A DNA stretch of 9,352 bases from an uncultured bacterium (GTDB lineage Bacteria > Verrucomicrobiota > Kiritimatiellia > CAIKKV01), in NCBI GenBank assembly GCA_903828035.1, contig CAIKKV010000091.1, forward strand, positions 1-9,352. The letters are read 5' to 3'. Both the position numbers and the translations under genes were made by a program. Below are positions 1-6,422 of this stretch, piece after piece. The notes under the pieces were generated by a model that was given only the letters and a program-made list of their open reading frames with translations, made no database searches and had not been told where the DNA came from. Each line of letters starts with the position of its first letter. Positions within the stretch are counted from its first letter, which is position 1.

Positions 1-24
1 TACGTGATGAAGGTGGCCGAATGA
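1..24 (+). CDS. Response regulator, C-terminal tail only (partial)
   Basis: Reading from base 1, the frame gives YVMKVAE followed by TGA at 22-24. A GYVM/GYVLK-type ending is typical of the last beta hairpin in the winged-helix DNA-binding domain of OmpR/PhoB-family response regulators. The stop codon overlaps the ATG of the following sensor kinase as ATGA at 21-24, the usual arrangement of a translationally coupled two-component pair. Only seven residues are visible, so the assignment rests mainly on the kinase next to it. The receiver domain and most of the DNA-binding domain lie left of the window. Confidence 0.65.
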   Translation, partial: YVMKVAE

Positions 25-1127
25 CCATCCGCATGCGACTCACCCTCTGGTACGCCGGCGTCCTGTTTATCTCCATTCTGCTCATTGGCCCCCTTTCCTA
101 CTACGAATTGGTTGTCGAACGCCGCCACGCCAACCGGAAAAGGGCCGAAGCGGCCGTTTTCGCAAGTTCTTCCGCGCGCCTGGAGGCCGAAAACCGCGCG
201 GAAGAAGAAATAACTACGGAAATCCGGGAAATCATTCTCTGGTACAGCCTGCCCGCCGCGCTGCTGGGATTGGCTGGCGGCCTTTGGCTGACCCGCGAGA
301 TCCTGGCCCCGATCTCCATCCTCACCCGCATCGCTGAACGGATCAACGAGGGCAACCTTGCGGAGCCGATCTCCGGGTCTGGAAACGGCGATGAACTCGA
401 CCGGCTCACCGGCGTTTTCAACGCCATGATCGGCCGGCTCTCCGACTCCTTCCAGCGGATCCGCGACTTTACGCTGAACGCCTCCCATGAGCTTAAGACG
501 CCGCTGACCGTCCTGCATGGGGAGATGGAGTCGTCCTTGAACGACCCCGATTGCACACCGGCCAGCCGCGAGCGGACGCTGGGCTACCTGGACGAAATTC
601 AACGGTTAACGCGCATTGTGGACGGATTGACGTTCCTGACCAAGGCGGATTCAGGCCTGCTCCCAATGGCCCACGAACCGGTTCCACTGGATGAACTTGT
701 CAGGGATGCCTTTGCCGATGCCGAGGTGCTGGCCCAACCCGGGGGATTGACGGTCGTGCTGGCTTCGTGCGAGGCCCTGATGGTCATCGGCGACCGGCAC
801 AGGCTCCGCCAACTGCTGCTCAACCTGACGGACAATGCCGTCAAATACAACACGACCGGCGGCCGGATATCAATCTCGCTCCGGCGGAACCACGACTCGG
901 CCGACCTGCAGATCGTCAACACGGGACCCGGAATCCCCCCGGAAGAAAGGGAGCGTGTGTTCGATCGTTTTTACAGGGGGACGGCACGCCAAAGCGATGT
1001 TGAAGGCAGCGGCCTTGGCTTGAGCATTGCCCGCTGGATCGCTAGCGCGCATCGGGGAACCATTTCGATACGGGAAGGGGCCGGTCACACCACCGTTGTC
1101 CAGGTCGCCCTCCCGCTCATGCCCTAA
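21..1127 (+). CDS. Two-component sensor histidine kinase, CusS-like HAMP-HisKA-HATPase
   Basis: Inner-membrane histidine kinase of 368 residues that would phosphorylate the response regulator encoded just upstream. In order: transmembrane helix about 9-29, a very short charged extracytoplasmic loop (about 32-69), a second helix about 70-90, HAMP linker about 91-143, HisKA dimerisation/phosphoacceptor helix with H156 in ASHELKTPL, then the ATPase domain with N box (N272 in LTDNAVKYN), G1 box NTGPGIP (300-306), F box FDRFYRG (314-320) and G2 box GSGLGLSIA (329-337). G1 starts with Asn instead of the usual Asp, as in the heavy-metal sensor (CusS) subgroup, so this is probably a subfamily trait and not a lesion. 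The loop is too short for a folded periplasmic sensor domain, so the signal may come from the membrane or a partner protein. The ATG overlaps the upstream stop codon. The signal is unknown; nothing nearby points to metals. Confidence 0.93.
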   Translation: MTIRMRLTLWYAGVLFISILLIGPLSYYELVVERRHANRKRAEAAVFASSSARLEAENRAEEEITTEIREIILWYSLPAALLGLAGGLWLTREILAPISILTRIAERINEGNLAEPISGSGNGDELDRLTGVFNAMIGRLSDSFQRIRDFTLNASHELKTPLTVLHGEMESSLNDPDCTPASRERTLGYLDEIQRLTRIVDGLTFLTKADSGLLPMAHEPVPLDELVRDAFADAEVLAQPGGLTVVLASCEALMVIGDRHRLRQLLLNLTDNAVKYNTTGGRISISLRRNHDSADLQIVNTGPGIPPEERERVFDRFYRGTARQSDVEGSGLGLSIARWIASAHRGTISIREGAGHTTVVQVALPLMP

Positions 1128-1155
1128 CCTTTCGCCGGATCGCGCGATCGTTAGG
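1123..1155. repeat. Nested inverted repeat at the end of the kinase gene
   Basis: CCTAAC at 1123-1128, which contains the kinase stop codon, is matched by GTTAGG at 1150-1155. Between them lies the perfect 12-bp palindrome GATCGCGCGATC (1138-1149). In RNA this could fold as a GATC/GATC stem-loop inside a 6-bp outer stem with an unpaired 9-nt side. No T-run follows, so it is not a standard intrinsic terminator. It may be a weak transcript end, an operator for the next gene, or chance. Confidence 0.35.
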
Positions 1156-1181
1156 CCTGGATCGGGGGCTGCGGTTTCCGC

Positions 1182-1209
1182 TTGATCGACCCGTGGAATG
1201 CGCTATTTT
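1182..1209 (+). promoter_or_regulatory. Sigma70-type promoter of the toroid protein gene
   Basis: TTGATC (1182-1187, 4/6 to the -35 consensus), a 16-bp spacer, then TATTTT (1204-1209, 4/6 to the -10 consensus). Transcription would begin around 1216-1218, at or just before the ATG at 1218, which suggests a leaderless or near-leaderless mRNA. The position of this element also argues against translation starting at the TTG at 1182. Confidence 0.5.
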
Positions 1210-1217
1210 GGAAGCAA

Positions 1218-3539
1218 ATGAAAAACAGCCCCTCCCTGACCGCCCTGCTGTTCGCCAAAGCGTCTTTAACACGCGTAACGCCGCCGGGCGACGCAGGCCT
1301 CCTGCTCTGCTCGTTGCCGCTACCGCGTGAACCGATCAGCCGCCTTGCCCTGGGCGCCTGTCCCACCTGGCGCCGCGACCTGGGCCAATGGCCCGGCGAA
1401 CCCGATGACACCCCCCGCCGAGCCTTGCTGGCGACGCCTCACGCGGGAGCGGCGCCCGACCGGATCCGGCTTGCCGCGACCGAAAGCCCTGGACCGGCGA
1501 CGACGCCCCCCACCGCCGAATTGATCCTGGTGGAGCAAAGTCCCGAGCCCGCTTTCTTCTGGGAGCGCCATGCCGTGCGAGTCGCCTGGCAGGGCCAGAC
1601 CGCGGACTTCCTCATGGGCATGAGGGTCCGAGGAGAAGTTCACTGGTGGGAAGCCTGCAACCTGGTGACACGCGAAGAGTCACCCCTCTGCCGCGTGGTG
1701 GAAGCCGGAGGAGCCATTCCCCACGTGCAGACCACACATGCCGACATGAAGGCCTTCAAGGGCAATACGAATCCCTTCCTTCACCGGCATAATTGGCTGA
1801 ACGGCCATCTCGGCTTGCGCCTTCATTCGAACGGGGTGTGCGAAGTCTTCGCCCACCACATCAACAGCAAGTTTTTCGACGACGGGCTCCCCCTCGCGGA
1901 CGCCGTCCCCGTCCTCGGCATCCGGGTGGCCGGAGCCCCCCTGGAGGCGTTTATCCCCGGACAAGCCTGGGACGGATCGAGCGATGCCCTGGCCTTGGGC
2001 CCGGTGCGATTCGACCTGACCGAAGCCGCACGCTTGGCCACCCCCGGAAAACCCGGCTCGCTGCAGGTGGACGGGCGGTTCGGCTTTCTCGTCTGGCAGC
2101 CGTATCTGGGCATGGAGTTGTTCGGCGGCATCTGCGCCCGCGACCGCCTAGCCGATTCGTATATCTTCCGGGCCGAGCAGCAGATCATCCCCCGCGGCAT
2201 GGGGCGCACGCTACCGTTCTCGTTCAGCCTGAACAGCGCGGCCTCCCCCCGCGTGGCCCGCTACATCGCGCCCAACTGGTGGTACGGGCTCTGCGAAGAG
2301 CTCACCCCGGCTTCCCTGCTACCAGTCTTCAACAGCTATGACGCCCAGCTGGACAAGACCGCCGAGGCCGCCGTTCGCACCCAGTTTCAACATGGCTTCG
2401 AGGACGGCTCGATCCCGAGGCACGGTTCAGCCGAAGAGATGGACGCCGTCGAGCCCGGCTGGGAGGGGGAAGTCGGTTACGCCATGTTCCTCCTGTCCTG
2501 GCGCAGCGGGCGCAGCGATCTTTACCTGTCCGCCCTGAGAGCGGCCTACTATTTCGCCGATGTCGTCGTGGATCATGCCGCGTTTCGATCCCGTATGCAC
2601 GGCTACCCGCCGAACGCCTTTTCCGTCCCGATGGAGCGCATCCACACCCTGGTGGCGGGCTTCCTGGAGACGGGCGACGACTACCTGCTCCGCACGGCGG
2701 AATCGGTCATCGACACGGCCCACTGGACCCACAAGAACTCCTGGCCCCGGATGTGCGTGGGGCGCGACGCCTGCTTCATCCGCGGACAGATGATGCTTTA
2801 CCGCTATTTCGGCGACACCCATTACCTGAAACTCGCGCGGGATGCGGCCCAGGATGTTGTCGACAGCCAGCGGCCCGACGGCAGTTTCGGCGACCAGGGC
2901 GGCGGCTCCGGAATTCACGGCTGGGGGGCGTATATCACCAAGCCGGGGATGGGGCTGATGGCGGTGGGCGGCCTGCTCGATTACCTGGAACTGGCGCCGA
3001 AGGAAGACGCGCGACTCCTGGCGACTGTCAAGAAGTTCGCAGACTGGCTGATGATCGAGCGGTATGACCACAAGGGCGTCATGGGCTGGGGCTATCAGCA
3101 TTTCTATAATGGCGGCCGCATCAATTTCCAAAGCGGATTGCCCTCGACAATGCCGGGGGAGATGCTCTGGCACGTCAACTACCTGGCCCGCCTCCTCGGG
3201 TATTGCTCCCTGCGCTTCAACCAGGCCTCCTATTTCGACGCATGGGCCGAAAGCGAAGCGGGCTCCTGTGCCAAGAAAATCGACCAATTCAAACTGGGCG
3301 ACCATGGTATCGCGCAAAACGGGCAATACCTGCCCTGGACGCAGATGCGGCTCTGGAACGCCAGCCCGGGCGCTGCTGGCGGAATCGTCTGCGAGCCCGT
3401 CTACGCGGGCCCCCGCACGCCGGAAGAAGGCTCTATTGCTACTCCCGACGGCCTGGTGAAACTGCAGTGGAAGGACTCGTCGGCCGTTGCGGCAGACCCT
3501 GGGAAGGCCGTCATCGGAGCCATCCGCAAACTGGCTTAG
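1218..3539 (+). CDS. Uncharacterised protein with probable alpha/alpha-toroid (glycan-active enzyme-like) C-terminal half
   Basis: A 773-residue protein with no family I can name firmly. Residues 1-360 look beta-rich, with many Trp, Gly and Asp and motifs such as HNWLNGHLG and HHINSKFFDDG. From about 370 to 680, amphipathic helices alternate with loops rich in Gly, Trp and aromatics (WEGEVGYAMFLLSW, MERIHTLVAGFLETGDDYLL, FIRGQMMLYRYFGD, GGGSGIHGWGAYITKPGMG at about 562-580, MLWHVNYLARLLGY). This is the pattern of alpha/alpha-toroid enzymes (six-hairpin glycosidases and some polysaccharide lyases, for example the PcRGLX/YetA group), but the link is inferred from pattern only and no catalytic residue is assigned. 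No convincing signal peptide is seen, so it is probably cytoplasmic. The start is set at ATG 1218 because the in-frame TTG at 1182 coincides with the -35 box and lacks a ribosome binding site. GGAAG lies 3 nt before the ATG. It appears to be a single-gene transcript, as another promoter lies between it and oadB. Confidence 0.6.
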   Translation: MKNSPSLTALLFAKASLTRVTPPGDAGLLLCSLPLPREPISRLALGACPTWRRDLGQWPGEPDDTPRRALLATPHAGAAPDRIRLAATESPGPATTPPTAELILVEQSPEPAFFWERHAVRVAWQGQTADFLMGMRVRGEVHWWEACNLVTREESPLCRVVEAGGAIPHVQTTHADMKAFKGNTNPFLHRHNWLNGHLGLRLHSNGVCEVFAHHINSKFFDDGLPLADAVPVLGIRVAGAPLEAFIPGQAWDGSSDALALGPVRFDLTEAARLATPGKPGSLQVDGRFGFLVWQPYLGMELFGGICARDRLADSYIFRAEQQIIPRGMGRTLPFSFSLNSAASPRVARYIAPNWWYGLCEELTPASLLPVFNSYDAQLDKTAEAAVRTQFQHGFEDGSIPRHGSAEEMDAVEPGWEGEVGYAMFLLSWRSGRSDLYLSALRAAYYFADVVVDHAAFRSRMHGYPPNAFSVPMERIHTLVAGFLETGDDYLLRTAESVIDTAHWTHKNSWPRMCVGRDACFIRGQMMLYRYFGDTHYLKLARDAAQDVVDSQRPDGSFGDQGGGSGIHGWGAYITKPGMGLMAVGGLLDYLELAPKEDARLLATVKKFADWLMIERYDHKGVMGWGYQHFYNGGRINFQSGLPSTMPGEMLWHVNYLARLLGYCSLRFNQASYFDAWAESEAGSCAKKIDQFKLGDHGIAQNGQYLPWTQMRLWNASPGAAGGIVCEPVYAGPRTPEEGSIATPDGLVKLQWKDSSAVAADPGKAVIGAIRKLA

Positions 3540-3547
3540 CGAAAATT

Positions 3548-3571
3548 CCAGTCTGGCTGTCCAGTCTGGCT
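3548..3571 (+). repeat. 11-bp tandem direct repeat upstream of oadB
   Basis: CCAGTCTGGCT occurs exactly at 3548-3558 and again at 3561-3571, a 13-bp period. The second copy ends on the first base of the -35 box at 3571. Each copy contains the near-palindrome CCAGtCTGG. The position just upstream of and touching the -35 box fits a regulator binding site (activator or repressor), but this is inferred. Recent local duplication is an alternative. Confidence 0.4.
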
Positions 3572-3598
3572 TGCCTAAGCGCCGGGAGTTGCTATACT
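3571..3598 (+). promoter_or_regulatory. Extended -10 promoter of the oadB operon
   Basis: TTGCCT (3571-3576), a 16-bp spacer, then TATACT (3593-3598, 5/6), preceded by TG at 3590-3591, which makes an extended -10 (TGcTATACT). The predicted transcription start is near 3605, giving a leader of about 40 nt that contains the ribosome binding site AAGGGG (3634-3639), 6 nt before ATG 3646. This is the best-matching promoter in the window. Confidence 0.65.
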
Positions 3599-3645
3599 GG
3601 CGCGCAACATTTTCATCGGTGTGACTGATTCTCAAGGGGTGTTTT

Positions 3646-4773
3646 ATGTCATTTGATTTCCTATCCAGTCTCCTTGTGGCCGGCACGGTCAAGGAATACA
3701 CCATGGTGGCCATCGGGCTGCTTCTTCTCTGGCTCGCCATCAAGAAGGATTACGAACCGCTGTTGCTGCTACCGATCGGAGCCGGCTGCCTGATGGCCAA
3801 TTTCCCGGGCTCCAATGCCGTCGGCGACCAGGGATTCCTGACCCTCCTTTACAATGCGGGCATCGAAACCGAAATGTTTCCCATCCTGATTTTCATCGGC
3901 ATCGGCGCCATGATCGACTTTGCGATCGTCCTCAAGCAGCCCGTCACCCTCTTTTTCGGCGGCCCCCCGTGCCTGGGCATCTTCGGCGCCATGCTGCTGG
4001 CGCTGGGCGTGAATTACTTCAAGCCAGGAACCTTTACCTTGGGCGAGGCGGCCTCCATCGGAATCATTGGCGCGGCCGACGGGCCGACCTCGATTTACGT
4101 GGGCAAGATGTTCGCCAAAAACTGGCTCGGCGCCATCGCCGTGGCGGCCTATTCCTATATGTCGCTGGTCCCGATCATCCAACCCCCCATCATCCGACTG
4201 CTGACCTCCTCCCGGGAACGCAAAATCAGGATGGAATCCGACTATAACGCCCAGGTCTCCAAAACCGTGCTGATCCTCTTCCCTGTCATGATCATCGTCC
4301 TGACCGGTCTCCTTCTTCCCAAAGGCATGGTGCTGGTGGGCCCCCTCATGCTGGGCAACCTGCTGCGCGTCTCCGGCTGCGTGGACCGCTTGTCGAAGTC
4401 GGCCCAGAACGAATTGTCAAACGTGGTAACTCTGTTTCTCGGCATCGCGGTGGGCTCCACGATGCGCGCCGAAACGTTCCTGCAGCCCCAAACGATCCTG
4501 ATCCTCACGTTCGGCCTGCTGGCGTTCATCTTCGATACGGCCGCCGGAGTTCTTTTCGCCAAGTTCCTGAACCTCTTCCTGCGCCAGAAGCTCAACCCGA
4601 TGATCGGAGCGGCCGGGCTGTCGGCCTTCCCGATGTCCGCCCGGGTTGTCCAGAAAATGGCGCAGCAGGAGGACCCGACAAACATCCTGCTCATGCCGGC
4701 CGTGGGCGCCAACGTGGCTGGCCAGATCGGGTCGATCGTGGTCGGCTGCCTGATTATTTCCCTTCTCAGCTAA
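3646..4773 (+). CDS. oadB: Sodium ion-translocating decarboxylase, beta subunit
   Basis: Integral membrane subunit of biotin-dependent Na+-pumping decarboxylases (oxaloacetate OadB, methylmalonyl-CoA MmdB, glutaconyl-CoA GcdB). It removes CO2 from carboxybiotin and couples this to Na+ export. The 375 residues match the shorter MmdB/GcdB-type length; OadB of Klebsiella is longer. Family signatures are visible: GAADGPTSIYVGK with the Na+/H+-site Asp at D145, YSYMSLVPIIQPP (169-181), GLSAFPMSARVV (324-335) and GANVAGQIGS (354-363) with the conserved Asn at N356. Most of the rest is hydrophobic helices. A 13-nt gap to the next gene, with ribosome binding site GGAGA, indicates a two-gene operon. 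The substrate cannot be told from this subunit, and no alpha (carboxyltransferase/biotin) subunit is in the window. Confidence 0.93.
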   Translation: MSFDFLSSLLVAGTVKEYTMVAIGLLLLWLAIKKDYEPLLLLPIGAGCLMANFPGSNAVGDQGFLTLLYNAGIETEMFPILIFIGIGAMIDFAIVLKQPVTLFFGGPPCLGIFGAMLLALGVNYFKPGTFTLGEAASIGIIGAADGPTSIYVGKMFAKNWLGAIAVAAYSYMSLVPIIQPPIIRLLTSSRERKIRMESDYNAQVSKTVLILFPVMIIVLTGLLLPKGMVLVGPLMLGNLLRVSGCVDRLSKSAQNELSNVVTLFLGIAVGSTMRAETFLQPQTILILTFGLLAFIFDTAAGVLFAKFLNLFLRQKLNPMIGAAGLSAFPMSARVVQKMAQQEDPTNILLMPAVGANVAGQIGSIVVGCLIISLLS

Positions 4774-4786
4774 CCGGAGACACGCG

Positions 4787-5038
4787 ATGACTGACGAGCC
4801 TCTTTCCCAACCTGCCGTTCCCGTCGCCACGGTTCAGACCCAGGCGGCCTCGCCCAACCGCTATCTGAAAAATGATGGAACCGACGCGCGAGCGGCGATG
4901 CGGGCCGGACTTGAAATTTCAGCCATATGCGTCGTGGGAATCACCGTCATTCTGACGCTCTATTACGTCAGCCTGCGACTGCTGACGGTCCTGTTTCCGC
5001 CGAAGTCCGGCGGCGAATCAAGCTCCGAAGAGGATTGA
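4787..5038 (+). CDS. Small single-span membrane protein, probable decarboxylase gamma (OadG-like) subunit
   Basis: An 83-residue protein with a Pro/Ala/Gln-rich soluble N-terminus (1-40), one transmembrane helix at about 43-66 (GLEISAICVVGITVILTLYY and beyond) ending in LLTVLFPP, and a short acidic Ser/Glu tail. OadG/MmdC gamma subunits are small proteins with one helix followed by a hydrophilic tail and often an LxxxFP-like exit, and are encoded beside the beta subunit. Here the helix sits further from the N-terminus than in typical OadG and the tail is short, with no obvious Zn-binding His cluster. The role is therefore inferred from size, topology and position, 13 nt downstream of oadB with ribosome binding site GGAGA at 4776-4780. 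It would anchor the soluble alpha subunit to the membrane pump. Confidence 0.6.
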   Translation: MTDEPLSQPAVPVATVQTQAASPNRYLKNDGTDARAAMRAGLEISAICVVGITVILTLYYVSLRLLTVLFPPKSGGESSSEED

Positions 5039-5042
5039 TCCG

Positions 5043-5056
5043 ACGCCGGAAGGCGT
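5043..5056. other. Short GNRA-loop hairpin between convergent genes
   Basis: ACGCC-GGAA-GGCGT forms a 5-bp stem with a GGAA (GNRA) loop in the 22-nt gap between the end of the OadG-like gene and the 3' end of tRNA-Lys. Neither strand has a T-run after it. It may help end transcripts from either side, but it does not meet intrinsic-terminator criteria. Confidence 0.25.
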
Positions 5057-5060
5057 GAAA

Positions 5061-5136
5061 TGGTGAGCCGCGCGGGGGTCGAACCCGCGACCACATGATT
5101 AAAAGTCATGTGCTCTACCAACTGAGCTAGCGGCCC
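5061..5136 (-). tRNA. trnK: tRNA-Lys (UUU)
   Basis: A 76-nt cloverleaf on the minus strand with CCA encoded (TGG at 5061-5063 on the plus strand). Acceptor stem GGGCCGC pairs with GCGGCTC (one G-U), discriminator A. D stem GCTC/GAGC with loop AGTTGGTA. Anticodon stem CATGA/TCATG with loop CTTTTAA; anticodon UUU at 5101-5103. Variable loop TGGTC. T stem GCGGG/CCCGC with loop TTCGACC. All arms pair fully, so it should be functional. It is convergent with the oadB operon and divergent from fprA. Confidence 0.97.
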
Positions 5137-5154
5137 TCAATAAAAAGGTCCACT

Positions 5155-5183
5155 ACCTTAAACTCCCGGGGCAGATCTGTCAA
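5155..5183 (-). promoter_or_regulatory. Promoter of tRNA-Lys
   Basis: On the minus strand a perfect TTGACA (-35, plus coordinates 5178-5183) is followed after exactly 17 bp by TAAGGT (-10, 5155-5160; only 3/6). The predicted start near 5148 would give a 12-nt 5' leader before the mature tRNA end at 5136. A perfect -35 with optimal spacing suits a strongly expressed tRNA; the weak -10 is the doubt. Confidence 0.5.
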
Positions 5184-5196
5184 TCCCGGTTTCGGG

Positions 5197-5225
5197 TTGC
5201 GGAGTCAAAAATCCAGTGGCATAAT
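5197..5225 (+). promoter_or_regulatory. Promoter of the flavo-diiron protein gene
   Basis: TTGCGG (5197-5202, 3/6), a 17-bp spacer, then CATAAT (5220-5225, 5/6) preceded by TGG, an extended -10 arrangement. The start would be near 5232, giving a leader of about 21 nt with AAAGGA (5242-5247) 5 nt before ATG 5253. It is back to back with the tRNA-Lys promoter. Confidence 0.5.
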
Positions 5226-5252
5226 AACCCGGTTAGCCTTGAAAGGATCGCC

Positions 5253-6422
5253 ATGAACAAAAGACTCATTCGCGACCGCGTTTTCGCGGTCGGCGTTAAC
5301 CATTGGAACCGCCGCCTTTTTGACTCCCTGATCCCCCTGCCCGACGGAACGACTTACAACTCCTACCTCGTCCAGGGCTCTGAAAAGACCGCCTTACTCG
5401 ACGGCGTCGACGCCGCGCTGGCGGATGAGTTCTTCGACAACCTATCGGATGTCACCCGGATCGACTACATTGTAGCCCATCATGTCGAGCAGGACCACAC
5501 GGGCGTCCTCCCGGAGGTGCTGCGCCGTTACCCGAACGCGCCCCTGCTTTGCTCGGTCAAGGCCAAGAGCATGTTCGCCGACCACCTGTGCATACCGGAA
5601 TCCCGCATCAAGACGGTTGAAGACGGGGAAACCCTGTCGCTGGGCGACAAAACCCTGAAGTTCCTCTCCACCCCCTGGGTACACTGGCCGGAAACCATGT
5701 CCAGCTGGCTTCCCGAGGACAAATTGCTCTTCTCCTGCGATTTTTTCGGTTCCCATCTGGCGACCACCGACCTGTACGCCACGGATGAATGCCGCGTCTA
5801 TGAATCAGCCCGCCGCTACTACGCCGAAATCATGATGCCCTTCCGCGTGCAAATCCGGAAAAACATCGAAAAGCTCAACGGGCTTCCGATCGAAGCCATC
5901 TGCCCCAGCCATGGCCCTATTTACAATCGCCCCGCCTTCATCATCGACGCCTACAAGGACTGGGTCAGCGACGCCTGCAAAAACCAGTGCGTCATCCCGT
6001 ACGTCTCGATGCATGGCAGCACGCAGCTCATGGTGCGCCACCTGATCGACGCGCTGACAAAACGCGGCGTCACGGCCATCCCGTTCGACATGGCGGTGGC
6101 CGACATCGGGAAAGTGGCCGAAGCCCTGGTGGATGCGGCCAGCGTCGTTATGGGGTCCTGCGCCGTGCTGGTGGGCCCCCACCCCCTGATTGCCCATGCA
6201 GCCATGCTGGCGAATGCCTTGCGCCCGAAAACGCGTTTCGCGGGAGTCATCGGCTCCTTCGGCTGGGGCACCAAGATGGTGGAGCACCTTGTCGGCGCGA
6301 TGGGCAACCTCAAGGTCGAGTTCTATGAGCCGGTGCTGGCCAAAGGCTGCCCGAAGCAAGCGGATTACGAGGCGCTGGACCGTCTTGCGGACGCCATCGC
6401 CGCCAAGCACAAGTCCCTTTAA
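5253..6422 (+). CDS. fprA: Flavo-diiron protein (A-type flavoprotein), O2/NO reductase
   Basis: Cytoplasmic enzyme that reduces O2 to water and/or NO to N2O, typically in anaerobes, with electrons normally supplied by rubredoxin or another carrier. The 389 residues give the minimal two-domain form. The N-terminal metallo-beta-lactamase-like domain (about 1-245) has every expected di-iron ligand: H77, E79, D81 and H82 in HHVEQDHTG, H144 in WVHWPETM, D163 in SCDFFGSH and H220 in PSHGPIY. The C-terminal flavodoxin domain (about 247-389) has the FMN phosphate loop SMHGSTQLM (252-260) and GSFGWGTK (334-341). There is no rubredoxin or flavin-reductase extension, and no rubredoxin gene in the window, so the donor is elsewhere. 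Whether it prefers O2 or NO cannot be told from sequence. The start is supported by AAAGGA 5 nt upstream. It appears monocistronic and overlaps the convergent neighbour by 4 nt. Confidence 0.95.
   Translation: MNKRLIRDRVFAVGVNHWNRRLFDSLIPLPDGTTYNSYLVQGSEKTALLDGVDAALADEFFDNLSDVTRIDYIVAHHVEQDHTGVLPEVLRRYPNAPLLCSVKAKSMFADHLCIPESRIKTVEDGETLSLGDKTLKFLSTPWVHWPETMSSWLPEDKLLFSCDFFGSHLATTDLYATDECRVYESARRYYAEIMMPFRVQIRKNIEKLNGLPIEAICPSHGPIYNRPAFIIDAYKDWVSDACKNQCVIPYVSMHGSTQLMVRHLIDALTKRGVTAIPFDMAVADIGKVAEALVDAASVVMGSCAVLVGPHPLIAHAAMLANALRPKTRFAGVIGSFGWGTKMVEHLVGAMGNLKVEFYEPVLAKGCPKQADYEALDRLADAIAAKHKSL

Noticed and set aside
2427..3743. A 438-codon open frame on the minus strand opposite the toroid protein and the oadB promoter.
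   Set aside because: It is antisense to a gene with coherent protein-like sequence. Its translation has no recognisable domain, no supported start, and a composition typical of a GC-rich reverse-frame shadow.
5172..5179. CAGATCTG palindrome beside the tRNA-Lys -35 box.
   Set aside because: An 8-bp palindrome is too short and common to call an operator without a second copy or conservation.
5185..5196. CCCG-GTTT-CGGG hairpin between tRNA-Lys and fprA.
   Set aside because: Only a 4-bp stem, with no T-run, lying between two divergent promoters; expected by chance in GC-rich DNA.
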